Assembly (NCBI GenBank): GCA_902727905.1
Contig: CACVAR010000077.1
Location: 1-8,169, forward strand
Reading direction: 5' to 3'
DNA length: 8,169 nt
Source: an uncultured Sulfurovum sp.
GTDB taxonomy: Bacteria; Campylobacterota; Campylobacteria; Campylobacterales; Sulfurovaceae
Shown here: positions 1 through 5,772 of the stretch, piece by piece
How the letters are laid out: each line of letters starts with the position of its first letter
How positions within the stretch are numbered: the first letter of the stretch is position 1
Notes under the pieces: model-generated
Database searches by the model: none
The model's input: only the letters and a program-made list of their open reading frames with translations
Told to the model about the DNA's origin: nothing
Made by a program: the position numbers and the translations under genes

Positions 1-56
1 ATATCTTCTTCTGTACAGTGATGGTTCTCAAGAAGAATATCCTCTAATCTCTTCAT
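1..56 (-). CDS. Start of a gene, probably T2SS ATPase GspE (3' end beyond window)
   Basis: Only 18 complete codons are visible, starting with ATG immediately after the gspG stop codon and preceded by a GGGA within the end of gspG. The peptide MKRLEDILLENHHCTEED resembles the first helix of the N-terminal domain of GspE/PilB-type ATPases, where a pattern like L-x-(D/E)-(I/L)-L-(L/V)-E-x-x-x-(I/C)-(S/T)-x-E-(D/E) is common. Together with its position next to gspG this makes the T2SS assembly ATPase, which drives pseudopilus growth from the cytoplasmic face, the best guess. The Walker motifs lie outside the window, so another T2SS component is not excluded. Confidence 0.5.
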   Translation of the reverse strand, partial: MKRLEDILLENHHCTEED

Positions 57-473
57 CTATTCCCAAACCGAGATATCAGCATTTTTATCTGTACCACCCT
101 CTTTACCATCAGCCCCATAAGAGAGTAAGCTGTATTCATTGCCATCTTTTCCAGGAAATTTGTAGACATAAGGATTGTCCCAAGCATCATTTTTTAATTT
201 TTTAACCAAATAAGGACCATTCCATTTTTTCAAACTTGATTGCTTTACAGATAGAATATCAAGCCCCTCATCTGTAGTAGGATAACGACCAAAATCTAAA
301 CGAAATGAGTCCAAGGCTGTAGATAAGTTTGCCAGCTGACTTTGTGTTGTTTTTCTCTGTGCATCATCTAATTTACCAAGAATATTTGGTGCAACTATTG
401 AGGCTAAAAGTGCAATAATCATAATAACCACTAAAAGCTCAACTAATGTAAACCCATTTTTTCTTTTTTTCAA
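57..473 (-). CDS. gspG: Type II secretion system major pseudopilin GspG
   Basis: This 138-residue protein is the main subunit of the periplasmic pseudopilus of the T2SS. The leader MKKRKNG is cut after Gly7 by prepilin peptidase (GspO/PilD), leaving a mature N-terminus FTLVELLVVIMIIALLAS (from residue 8) with the invariant Glu at +5 (Glu12). The C-terminal domain has the GspG hallmarks: RYPTTDEGLDIL (63-74), WNGPYL (84-89), DAWDNPYVY (96-104) and the Ca-binding loop YSLLSYGADGKEGGTDKNADI (split here: SYGADGKEGG 118-127, then Asp129 and Asp133). This separates it from type IV pilins and from GspH/I/J. The length is typical (about 140). The start is TTG, supported by AAGGA 6 bases upstream. The first codons contain A7 and A6 runs. 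The stop TAG directly abuts the ATG of the next gene, so the two are co-translated. Confidence 0.96.
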   Translation of the reverse strand: MKKRKNGFTLVELLVVIMIIALLASIVAPNILGKLDDAQRKTTQSQLANLSTALDSFRLDFGRYPTTDEGLDILSVKQSSLKKWNGPYLVKKLKNDAWDNPYVYKFPGKDGNEYSLLSYGADGKEGGTDKNADISVWE

Positions 474-479
474 TTTCTT

Positions 480-484
480 TCCTT
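480..484 (-). promoter_or_regulatory. Ribosome binding site that fixes the TTG start of gspG
   Basis: The minus strand reads AAGGA, ending 6 bases before TTG at 473. It places the start so that the protein begins with a short basic leader ending in glycine, exactly what a pseudopilin needs. Confidence 0.7.
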
Positions 485-498
485 ATTTTTTATACTAA

Positions 499-511
499 TG
501 AGTAAGACTCA
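499..511 (-). other. Short dyad in the gspG leader
   Basis: A perfect 5-base inverted repeat (TGAGT, 3-base spacer, ACTCA) lies between the candidate -10 and the gspG ribosome binding site. It could be a small hairpin or a protein-binding half-site pair. It has no U-run in the minus-strand direction and is therefore not an intrinsic terminator. A chance match is possible. Confidence 0.3.
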
Positions 512-533
512 CATTTTCTAATATTTATATAAG

Positions 534-542
534 ATTATAACA
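534..542 (-). promoter_or_regulatory. Candidate extended -10 promoter for the gspG operon
   Basis: The minus strand reads TGTTATAAT, a perfect extended -10 (TG-n-TATAAT). The predicted transcription start near 527 gives a leader of about 54 bases before the gspG TTG. A TTGCAT at 553-558 is only 13 bases upstream and is too close for a standard -35, which the extended -10 makes less necessary. The position in the 88-base gap between two functionally different modules fits a separate T2SS transcription unit. Confidence 0.5.
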
Positions 543-561
543 ATTAAATTCTATGCAACGC

Positions 562-2190
562 CTAAAAGGCTCTCAACACTACAGCTGCTCCAACTGCAAT
601 CTGATATAATATTTGTGTCACAGAGGAAGTAATTAAAATATTTTTTGAATCTGTTTTTCCTAATACTAAAATAGAATCTCCTGCGCCAACATTTAACGTA
701 CTACTCGTAGAGAAAAAATCACCACTACTGTGTTGAATTACTCTTCCATTAGCTTTAATTAGCAAAATTTTATCCATATTGGCTCTTTCACCATAACCTC
801 CACAATCTCTTATATAGTCATCAATACTATAAGCTTCCTTGTAAGAAAGTGCATTAGGTATATTAACTTCACCTTGAACAACAACAATATTAGAATATTT
901 TGGAATAACAATTTTATCTCCTTCTTCAAGATAAATATTGTTTAAATTATCTTCATGAGAAATAATAACTTGACCTAAAGGATCAATTTTTCTAGCACGT
1001 TCTACAAACTTAATAATCATTTCAGATTCTTTATTTCGAATATTAGCTTCTTCTACAGTTGAAGAATCGGAAGTAAATGCCCTAGCTTCTAAGTCTTTTA
1101 ACATTGTTTCAACTAATTGTTTCTGTGTTTTAGCTACAGACTTACGATAAAGTTTTACATTTTTAATATCAGATAGGGGAGTGAACTGTATATTGGACAG
1201 CACTTCATAAAGTGATGTCCCCTTCTTCATCATGACTTTTTTAGAACCTTTATGCTCTCCTTCTAAAAGAATTTCTAGATTATCAACATAGTAATTAGAA
1301 AAGAACTTTAGCTTCGTACCTCTTGAAACAAATAAACTGTTAGCTTGACTTAATGGATAATCTTTTGTAATTTCTTGGGTACCCACCCATTTAGTCAACA
1401 TAAATTTATTAGCTGTCGACTTAGGCATAATAAAACGCATAACATCTCTAACTGTTGCTGTCTCTGTTAAAAGTTCAAAAGTATAAGGACGATTAACTTC
1501 CCCCTCAACTTCTATAAAGTTTTGAACTGGATTGATTAAAATAACATCCCCGTTTCTAAACTGGAACATATCTATTTTCCCATTAAGTAAAAACTGATAA
1601 AGATCAAGACGCTTAATAACTTGTTTATTTCTCAAAATCTCAATATGTCGGTAGGATCCCTGTCCTCGTACAATACCACCTGCTTTATCAATAAATTGTA
1701 AAATTGAGTCAGTCGAAAGCCCTTTATATAACCCTATTTTATTCACAGCACCCGATACAAAAACAGAAATAGGCTGATACTGTTTTAAATCAGCATAAAC
1801 ATAAACATTATTATTGAAAACTTTCTTTACTGCTGATACGATTACTTCTTTTAATTTATGATTTGAAAGTCCTAAAAGGTATACTTCACCTACTTTAGGA
1901 ATAAAAATATTACCTTGTTTATCAACGGTATGCTCAGAAGCATACTCATAAGCACCCCATAATTTTACGGAAATAATGTCTCCAACATTTAAAATATAAT
2001 TAGGGTTATATCGAAACTGTTGATTCTCTTTAAAGTTACCTTGAAAAATCTCTTCTCCAAAATAAGCTTTCTCTTTTAATGAAATTTGACTCTTATCTTT
2101 TATATTATCTTTCACCGTAATATCTACGGCAAAAAGAGAGCTTGTTACTAATAAGAAAAGTCCTATTAATTTAGTGTTAAACAACTGCAT
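562..2190 (-). CDS. kpsD: Polysaccharide export protein KpsD (Poly_export/SLBB, OPX family)
   Basis: With the ATG start this is a 542-residue exported protein. It begins with a clean signal peptide (MQLFNTKLIGLFLLVTSSLFA, residues 1-21, quoted in part: core LIGLFLLVTSSLF) and probable cleavage before VDITV. There is no lipobox cysteine, so it is not lipidated, as in E. coli KpsD and unlike Wza. The Poly_export domain is at about 62-136 (YILNVGDIISVKLWG, then DKQGNIFIPKVGEV). SLBB-type domains follow: about 141-222 (VFVSGAVNKIGLY, DKAGGIV), about 226-300 (VEGEVNRPYTFELL), a weaker one from 306 (LLEGEHKGSKKV), and about 435-512 (VVQGEVNIPNALSY, DCGGYGE). A hydrophobic C-terminus (about 517-541, QILYQIAVGAAVV) is typical for KpsD. 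The length is close to E. coli KpsD (558). It would form the periplasmic and outer-membrane part of the export channel together with KpsE. It begins one base after kpsE and ends 88 bases before gspG. Confidence 0.93.
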   Translation of the reverse strand: MQLFNTKLIGLFLLVTSSLFAVDITVKDNIKDKSQISLKEKAYFGEEIFQGNFKENQQFRYNPNYILNVGDIISVKLWGAYEYASEHTVDKQGNIFIPKVGEVYLLGLSNHKLKEVIVSAVKKVFNNNVYVYADLKQYQPISVFVSGAVNKIGLYKGLSTDSILQFIDKAGGIVRGQGSYRHIEILRNKQVIKRLDLYQFLLNGKIDMFQFRNGDVILINPVQNFIEVEGEVNRPYTFELLTETATVRDVMRFIMPKSTANKFMLTKWVGTQEITKDYPLSQANSLFVSRGTKLKFFSNYYVDNLEILLEGEHKGSKKVMMKKGTSLYEVLSNIQFTPLSDIKNVKLYRKSVAKTQKQLVETMLKDLEARAFTSDSSTVEEANIRNKESEMIIKFVERARKIDPLGQVIISHEDNLNNIYLEEGDKIVIPKYSNIVVVQGEVNIPNALSYKEAYSIDDYIRDCGGYGERANMDKILLIKANGRVIQHSSGDFFSTSSTLNVGAGDSILVLGKTDSKNILITSSVTQILYQIAVGAAVVLRAF

Positions 2191-2191
2191 T

Positions 2192-3301
2192 CTAATCCTT
2201 GTGATCAAATATAATAATAGAAATCAAGTGAATAATTCCATAAATAAACATAAGTATCATTAAAATAGAAAAAGTATCTTTAAATTTCGCAGGGTAAGTA
2301 TAACTATCAGCAACTGAAGCTTTACTAACAACTATTAAGTTTTTAGTATTTTGACTAACCAAAACCTTTGTCTCCTCTAACTTTACTAATGTTTGAATAT
2401 AGAGCTGTTTATTAAACTCTAATTTACTTTTTAATAATGTAAAGTCTGACATATTAACATTAAGTTTTTGATTACCCTCTTTACCTGTAATTTTTGATTT
2501 TGTCTCTTTAATACTTTTCTCTATAAAATAAATATTACCTTTAAGTAATTTCATTTCTGCATTATTAGCATTTAAATACTGAGATTTACTATTATATTCC
2601 ACTTCTTTTTTAATCAAGTCACTCTCTAAGGCAGCAAGAATTTTATTTTTAACATTAATATCTACTTTCGGATCAATTGTACTTGTTTGATTTTGATACT
2701 TAAGTAAGTTCTCTAAAGAAGATATAAAAAGTTGATGTTTTTTTTGCTCCTGTTTTTTCAAAAAATCAAGTACAACTTCTGCATTCTTATTTTCAAATAA
2801 ATTTAATATTTTTGAAGATTGAGTAATAATACTTTCAACAATTTCTTTTGCTACCTTTGCATTTGCATGTGCAAAACCTAATTTAATTGTAGTTGACGGT
2901 TCATCATAAACAATTAATAAATCTTTATTGTACTCTTTTAAAAGATTTTCTTTACTAAACCAATAATTAGGTAGAAAAGAATTATTAGAAAGACGATGTA
3001 AAATATCAACTTGATCACTTTTATAATAAGCTGTCAAATTAAACTCTTTATCCAAAGTAGAGAACATATCTAAGGACTTAATATAAACTTCTAACAGCTT
3101 AGCATCTACCATGGATTCTGACCCTGAACCCACAGCCAAAAGTGAACCTAATGATGATGTAGACTGTTCGTTAGATAAGTCTTTAATCATAATAGTACTC
3201 TGAGACTCATACTTTTCTGTCGCTATATAAAAAATATAATAAATACTAGAAACAAATAATGATAAAAATAAAATCTTAAAAAAAACATTTATAAAACGCA
3301 A
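2192..3301 (-). CDS. kpsE: Capsule polysaccharide export inner-membrane protein KpsE (PCP-3 family)
   Basis: This 369-residue protein has the classic polysaccharide co-polymerase/adaptor layout: a short cytoplasmic N-terminus, a membrane helix at about 7-27, a large periplasmic domain, and a second membrane helix at about 343-365 with a tiny cytoplasmic tail (FDHKD). After the first helix it has the Wzz-like entry YESQSTIMIKD (31-41), followed by a Ser/Gly-rich linker (about 44-63). Residues about 150-320 are highly charged and probably coiled coil. Before helix 2 comes ASVADSYTYPAKFKD (328-342), matching the family's Ala-x-x-Pro/TYP-x-(K/R) motif. KpsE bridges the KpsMT transporter and the periplasmic KpsD. 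The start is TTG, supported by a strong GGAG 6 bases upstream. The stop is one base before the kpsD ATG. It is a little shorter than E. coli KpsE (about 382). Confidence 0.9.
   Translation of the reverse strand: MRFINVFFKILFLSLFVSSIYYIFYIATEKYESQSTIMIKDLSNEQSTSSLGSLLAVGSGSESMVDAKLLEVYIKSLDMFSTLDKEFNLTAYYKSDQVDILHRLSNNSFLPNYWFSKENLLKEYNKDLLIVYDEPSTTIKLGFAHANAKVAKEIVESIITQSSKILNLFENKNAEVVLDFLKKQEQKKHQLFISSLENLLKYQNQTSTIDPKVDINVKNKILAALESDLIKKEVEYNSKSQYLNANNAEMKLLKGNIYFIEKSIKETKSKITGKEGNQKLNVNMSDFTLLKSKLEFNKQLYIQTLVKLEETKVLVSQNTKNLIVVSKASVADSYTYPAKFKDTFSILMILMFIYGIIHLISIIIFDHKD
2196..2200 (-). promoter_or_regulatory. Ribosome binding site that fixes the kpsD start
   Basis: The minus strand reads AAGGA, ending 5 bases before ATG at 2190, and lies inside the last codons of kpsE. 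It shows that translation starts at this ATG and not at the upstream in-frame TTG (2208), which would put the ribosome site inside the coding region. Confidence 0.75.
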
Positions 3302-3307
3302 AACTTG

Positions 3308-3311
3308 CTCC
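3308..3311 (-). promoter_or_regulatory. Ribosome binding site that fixes the TTG start of kpsE
   Basis: The minus strand reads TAAGGAG, directly merged with the stop codon of the small lipoprotein gene; GGAG ends 6 bases before TTG at 3301. No ATG in this frame lies at a suitable distance, so TTG is the best start. Confidence 0.75.
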
Positions 3312-3485
3312 TTATTTCTTATTTTTACAATGATATTTCTGTTCTAAAAATTCTAAACTTTTAGGCTCTGTCTTATTCTCACAAGAAAACTGATTAACCG
3401 ACTTGTAACTTATTTCATTTATAGTAGACGTTTTACTACAACCTATCAACACATATCCAACCATGACCATATATACAACCCTCAT
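3312..3485 (-). CDS. Small predicted lipoprotein of the capsule export operon (57 residues)
   Basis: I do not recognise the family. The ORF has an ATG start and TAA stop (58 codons). It begins MRVVYMVMVGYVLIGC: one basic residue, a short hydrophobic core, then the lipobox LIGC (13-16) with Cys16 as the predicted lipidated residue and Ser at +2. The mature part would be only about 42 residues, hydrophilic, rich in Lys, Glu, Ser and Asn. It has two further cysteines, Cys35 and Cys53, that could form a disulfide. A good AGGA sits 5 bases upstream, the gene starts 13 bases after kpsT, and its stop codon touches the AAGGAG of kpsE, so it is positioned for coupled translation. These features argue for a real gene. 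Role is inference: a lipoprotein anchored in the inner or outer membrane that helps assemble or stabilise the KpsMT-KpsE-KpsD conduit. The alternative is a chance ORF, which I think unlikely. Confidence 0.75.
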   Translation of the reverse strand: MRVVYMVMVGYVLIGCSKTSTINEISYKSVNQFSCENKTEPKSLEFLEQKYHCKNKK

Positions 3486-3490
3486 CTAAT

Positions 3491-3494
3491 TCCT
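3491..3494 (-). promoter_or_regulatory. Ribosome binding site of the 57-residue lipoprotein gene
   Basis: The minus strand reads AAAAGGA here, with AGGA ending 5 bases before the ATG at 3485. It lies in the 13-base gap after kpsT and supports the small ORF as a translated gene. Confidence 0.6.
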
Positions 3495-3498
3495 TTTA

Positions 3499-4161
3499 TT
3501 ATTTGTTAATCATTTTATATTCTTCAATTGCCACATTAATATCTTCAAAATATTCCATATTACCATTATGTACTACAATACCACTATCACAAATATCTTT
3601 TAATGTTCCCATATCATGACTAACCAATAAAACTTTACAAGTCTCAATCTTTTTAATTAATGCCATTTGTGATTTCTTTCGAAATTTAGCATCACCTACA
3701 GAAAGAGTCTCATCAATAAGCAAATAATCAAAGTTAAAAGACAAACTTAGTCCAAAGCTAAGTCTTGACCTCATTCCTGAAGAATAGGTCTTAATTGGCA
3801 TATCAAAATAGTCATCTAATTCTGAAAAGTCTTTAACATAATTTATTATTTCTGTTATCTCTTTTTCCGATTTACCATATAATCGACAAACAAACTTAAC
3901 ATTTGCCTTCCCAGTCATATTTCCAACAAACCCTCCACTTAAACCAAGAGGCCATGAGAAACTTTTATCAGAGGTAATATTTCCTTTATTTGGAAATTCA
4001 ATTTGCCCTAACATTCTCATTATCGTTGATTTTCCTGTACCATTTCTACCTAAAATACCAATATTTTTATCAGATGGCAATATCATAGAAACATCTTTTA
4101 AAATATATTTTTTACCTGCTTTTGTTTTAAAAAACTTTGAAACCTTAGCTAGTTTTATCAT
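3499..4161 (-). CDS. kpsT: Capsule polysaccharide ABC transporter ATP-binding protein KpsT
   Basis: This 220-residue cytoplasmic nucleotide-binding subunit powers KpsM. Walker A is GRNGTGKS (38-45). The SWPLGLSGGF stretch (69-78) is the region typical of KpsT/Wzt-like exporters. The ABC signature is the variant YSSGM (126-130), normal for this family in place of LSGGQ. Walker B is YLLIDE (146-151) with the catalytic Glu151, and the switch histidine is His182 in VSHDM. LSVGDAKFRKKS (153-164) is also typical of the polysaccharide-export branch. The length agrees with KpsT (about 219) and shows no Wzt-type C-terminal carbohydrate-binding domain, so export should not depend on recognising a modified chain terminus. 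The start is ATG, overlapping the kpsM stop. The stop is 13 bases before the start of a small lipoprotein gene that was easy to overlook. Confidence 0.96.
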   Translation of the reverse strand: MIKLAKVSKFFKTKAGKKYILKDVSMILPSDKNIGILGRNGTGKSTIMRMLGQIEFPNKGNITSDKSFSWPLGLSGGFVGNMTGKANVKFVCRLYGKSEKEITEIINYVKDFSELDDYFDMPIKTYSSGMRSRLSFGLSLSFNFDYLLIDETLSVGDAKFRKKSQMALIKKIETCKVLLVSHDMGTLKDICDSGIVVHNGNMEYFEDINVAIEEYKMINK

Positions 4162-4937
4162 ATCGAAATAATTCTCTTTTCAAGTTTTACATATAGCCAA
4201 AGACCCATATAAAGTAAAATAATTGTCCAAAGAAATATATAACCATAGGAAACAAACCTATCATCCAATGCTTCAAAATAAAAGCCATGTATTATTTCCA
4301 TAAAATGAGCAACAGGATTATACATTAACCAATGTTGTAACTCCAAAGGGAGTGCTTCTATAGGATAAAAAACTGCTGAAGTAAACATTAAAGCTGTCAT
4401 GAAAAAGCTAATCAGTTTACCGATGCTATCCACAAAAACATTGAATACTGCTACCACTAAAGCAAAAGCAAAAGCAAAAACCATGAGCCATAAAAAACCA
4501 AAACCAACCATACTTAAGTCATCAACAACCATATCAAAATCAAAATAGAAGCCTATCAATAAAAAAATTAGAATAATTATACCTGTAATAAAAATTTCTA
4601 CCATTGTTCGAGCAATGATAGTATCTATTGGTTTCACTTGCTTATATATGAAAAGTGCTTTATTAGCTTTAAAAGCTCCCGTAGATTTCATCACGATATT
4701 TTTAAACATATTGAATGCTGTGAAATTTAATGCTAAAAATACAGCAAAATCAAAATGGTTATCCCCAGAATTAAAAATAAGTAACTTAATCAATATAAAA
4801 ACCATAATCTGAAAAAAAGGTTCAAAAAAAGTCCAAAAAATCCCAATTCTTCCAGAAGAAAAACGCATACTTAATTCTCTTAAAAAAAGTGCGTTTTGTA
4901 CAGCTAAAAATATTTTAAATGAACTTCTTTTTACCAT
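4158..4937 (-). CDS. kpsM: Capsule polysaccharide ABC transporter permease KpsM
   Basis: This 259-residue ABC-2 family integral membrane protein is the permease half of an ABC transporter that exports lipid-linked polysaccharide across the inner membrane. The N-terminal amphipathic stretch ends in LRELSMRFSSGRIGIFW (19-35), the typical KpsM/Wzm entry motif that precedes the first membrane helix. About six hydrophobic segments can be read: 32-53, 62-80, 110-130, 143-167, 173-193 and 231-249. The C-terminal half has FTSAVFYPIEALP (185-197) and YNPVAHFMEIIHGFYF (206-221), both conserved in this family. The length fits (E. coli KpsM is 258). The ATG start is 13 bases from an AGGA at 4951-4954, a long spacing and the weakest ribosome site in the export block. 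The stop overlaps the kpsT start by ATGA, as expected for a permease-ATPase pair that must be made in equal amounts. Confidence 0.95.
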   Translation of the reverse strand: MVKRSSFKIFLAVQNALFLRELSMRFSSGRIGIFWTFFEPFFQIMVFILIKLLIFNSGDNHFDFAVFLALNFTAFNMFKNIVMKSTGAFKANKALFIYKQVKPIDTIIARTMVEIFITGIIILIFLLIGFYFDFDMVVDDLSMVGFGFLWLMVFAFAFALVVAVFNVFVDSIGKLISFFMTALMFTSAVFYPIEALPLELQHWLMYNPVAHFMEIIHGFYFEALDDRFVSYGYIFLWTIILLYMGLWLYVKLEKRIISI

Positions 4938-4969
4938 TAAACTAATCTAATCCTTTTTAAATTAATAAT

Positions 4970-4975
4970 ATTATA
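4970..4975 (-). promoter_or_regulatory. Candidate -10 element upstream of kpsM
   Basis: The minus strand of the 64-base rlpA-kpsM gap contains a perfect TATAAT, 33 bases before the kpsM ATG. No good -35 is visible at 16-18 bases upstream, and the surroundings are so AT-rich that chance matches are likely. If real, it would give the export genes a promoter of their own in addition to read-through from the sugar genes. Confidence 0.35.
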
Positions 4976-5001
4976 TACTAGAAATCTTAATATGCATACC
5001 A

Positions 5002-5772
5002 TTAATCATAACTCCAACATAAACCATAACCCGTAATAAGCCCTTTCTTTTTTAAATTTTTAAGTTCTTTTATCGCCTTTGTTTCAGCTGAAGATAATAA
5101 AAAATTTACTTTATAGCTATTATTTTTATTAATAAGATATGCTTTTGGAAAATATTTTTTTAATTTTTTAAGATAGGTATTTGCTTCTTTTTTTTCTTTA
5201 AACTTACCTATTTCAAAACGAGATTTTTTAGAACTATCTGAAATCACACTATAACTCATGGCAGTATAACCTATATTATAAGACTTCTCTTTTGGTTTTC
5301 TACCTTTAACAGGTGTAAAAGATTGTGCAATTTCGGGAACAAAAACAACTTCAATTGTTACCATCGCAACCCCTTCTCTTTTAGTACCAAGAAACTCTGC
5401 AGCACCCATTGATAAATCTAGCTCTCTATCATTCCAAAAAGGACCTCTGTCATTAACACGAACCTTTAAGGATTTAGAGTTTTTAGGATTACGTACTAAA
5501 AGAATGGTTCCCAATGGATATGTCTTATGAGCAGCAGTATAACCATGCATATCATATATTTCACCATTAGCTGTCTTTCTTCCATGAAAATACTCTCCAT
5601 ACCAAGATGTTTTTACCTTCTTATATTCTCCTACAGAGACTTTATGAGGATAATACGTAATTCCTTTTACACTATAGGGATACAAAGAAGCACGAATTAT
5701 CCTATCCTCTTTTGAAATAGCAAACACAGTTGTCGTCAAAATTATAAAAAGCAATATTTTTAGATAATTCAC
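5002..5772 (-). CDS. rlpA: RlpA-type septal/lytic transglycosylase with probable SPOR-like C-terminus
   Basis: This 256-residue exported protein would cut glycan strands of peptidoglycan in the periplasm. A signal peptide occupies about residues 1-18 (hydrophobic core KILLFIILTTTVFA) with likely cleavage at TVFA/IS. There is no lipobox cysteine, so it is apparently soluble rather than a lipoprotein, unlike classical RlpA. The double-psi beta-barrel spans about 53-145: SWYGEYFHGRKTANGE, then TAAHKTYPLGT, then VNDRGPF and ELDLS. Glu71, His82 and Asp108 have the same spacing as the residues I recall as important in Pseudomonas RlpA (Glu120, His131, Asp157). The tail (about 175-255, with a FEIGKFKEKKEANTYLKKLKK segment split here as FEIGKF and EANTYLKKL) looks like a divergent SPOR domain for binding denuded glycan. 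The start is GTG, forming a GTGA overlap with the epimerase stop; no strong Shine-Dalgarno is visible, so translation probably depends on coupling. Its presence in an export operon is unusual. Confidence 0.88.
   Translation of the reverse strand: MNYLKILLFIILTTTVFAISKEDRIIRASLYPYSVKGITYYPHKVSVGEYKKVKTSWYGEYFHGRKTANGEIYDMHGYTAAHKTYPLGTILLVRNPKNSKSLKVRVNDRGPFWNDRELDLSMGAAEFLGTKREGVAMVTIEVVFVPEIAQSFTPVKGRKPKEKSYNIGYTAMSYSVISDSSKKSRFEIGKFKEKKEANTYLKKLKKYFPKAYLINKNNSYKVNFLLSSAETKAIKELKNLKKKGLITGYGLCWSYD

Noticed and set aside
126..130. KpsT variant signature YSSGM as a broken ABC motif
   Set aside because: The positions refer to residues of KpsT. This variant is normal in the KpsT/Wzt branch, and the Walker motifs and switch histidine are intact.
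499..520. The TGAGT/ACTCA dyad followed by CATTTTCT as a plus-strand terminator
   Set aside because: There is no plus-strand gene to terminate, the stem is 5 bases, and the T-tract is interrupted.
558..572. Small hairpin GCCT-AAA-AGGC at the end of kpsD as a terminator
   Set aside because: The stem is only 4 bases and no U-run follows on the minus strand.
4615..4812. Plus-strand ORF of 65 codons inside kpsM
   Set aside because: It is antisense to a well-supported membrane protein gene, has no ribosome binding site or recognisable motif, and is a typical shadow ORF.
4938..5001. rlpA-kpsM gap as an operon break with a terminator
   Set aside because: The gap is AT-rich without a GC stem and U-run, so I cannot support termination; only a weak -10 match is noted.
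5527..5715. Plus-strand ORF of 62 codons inside rlpA
   Set aside because: It is antisense to the catalytic domain of rlpA and shows no independent coding evidence.
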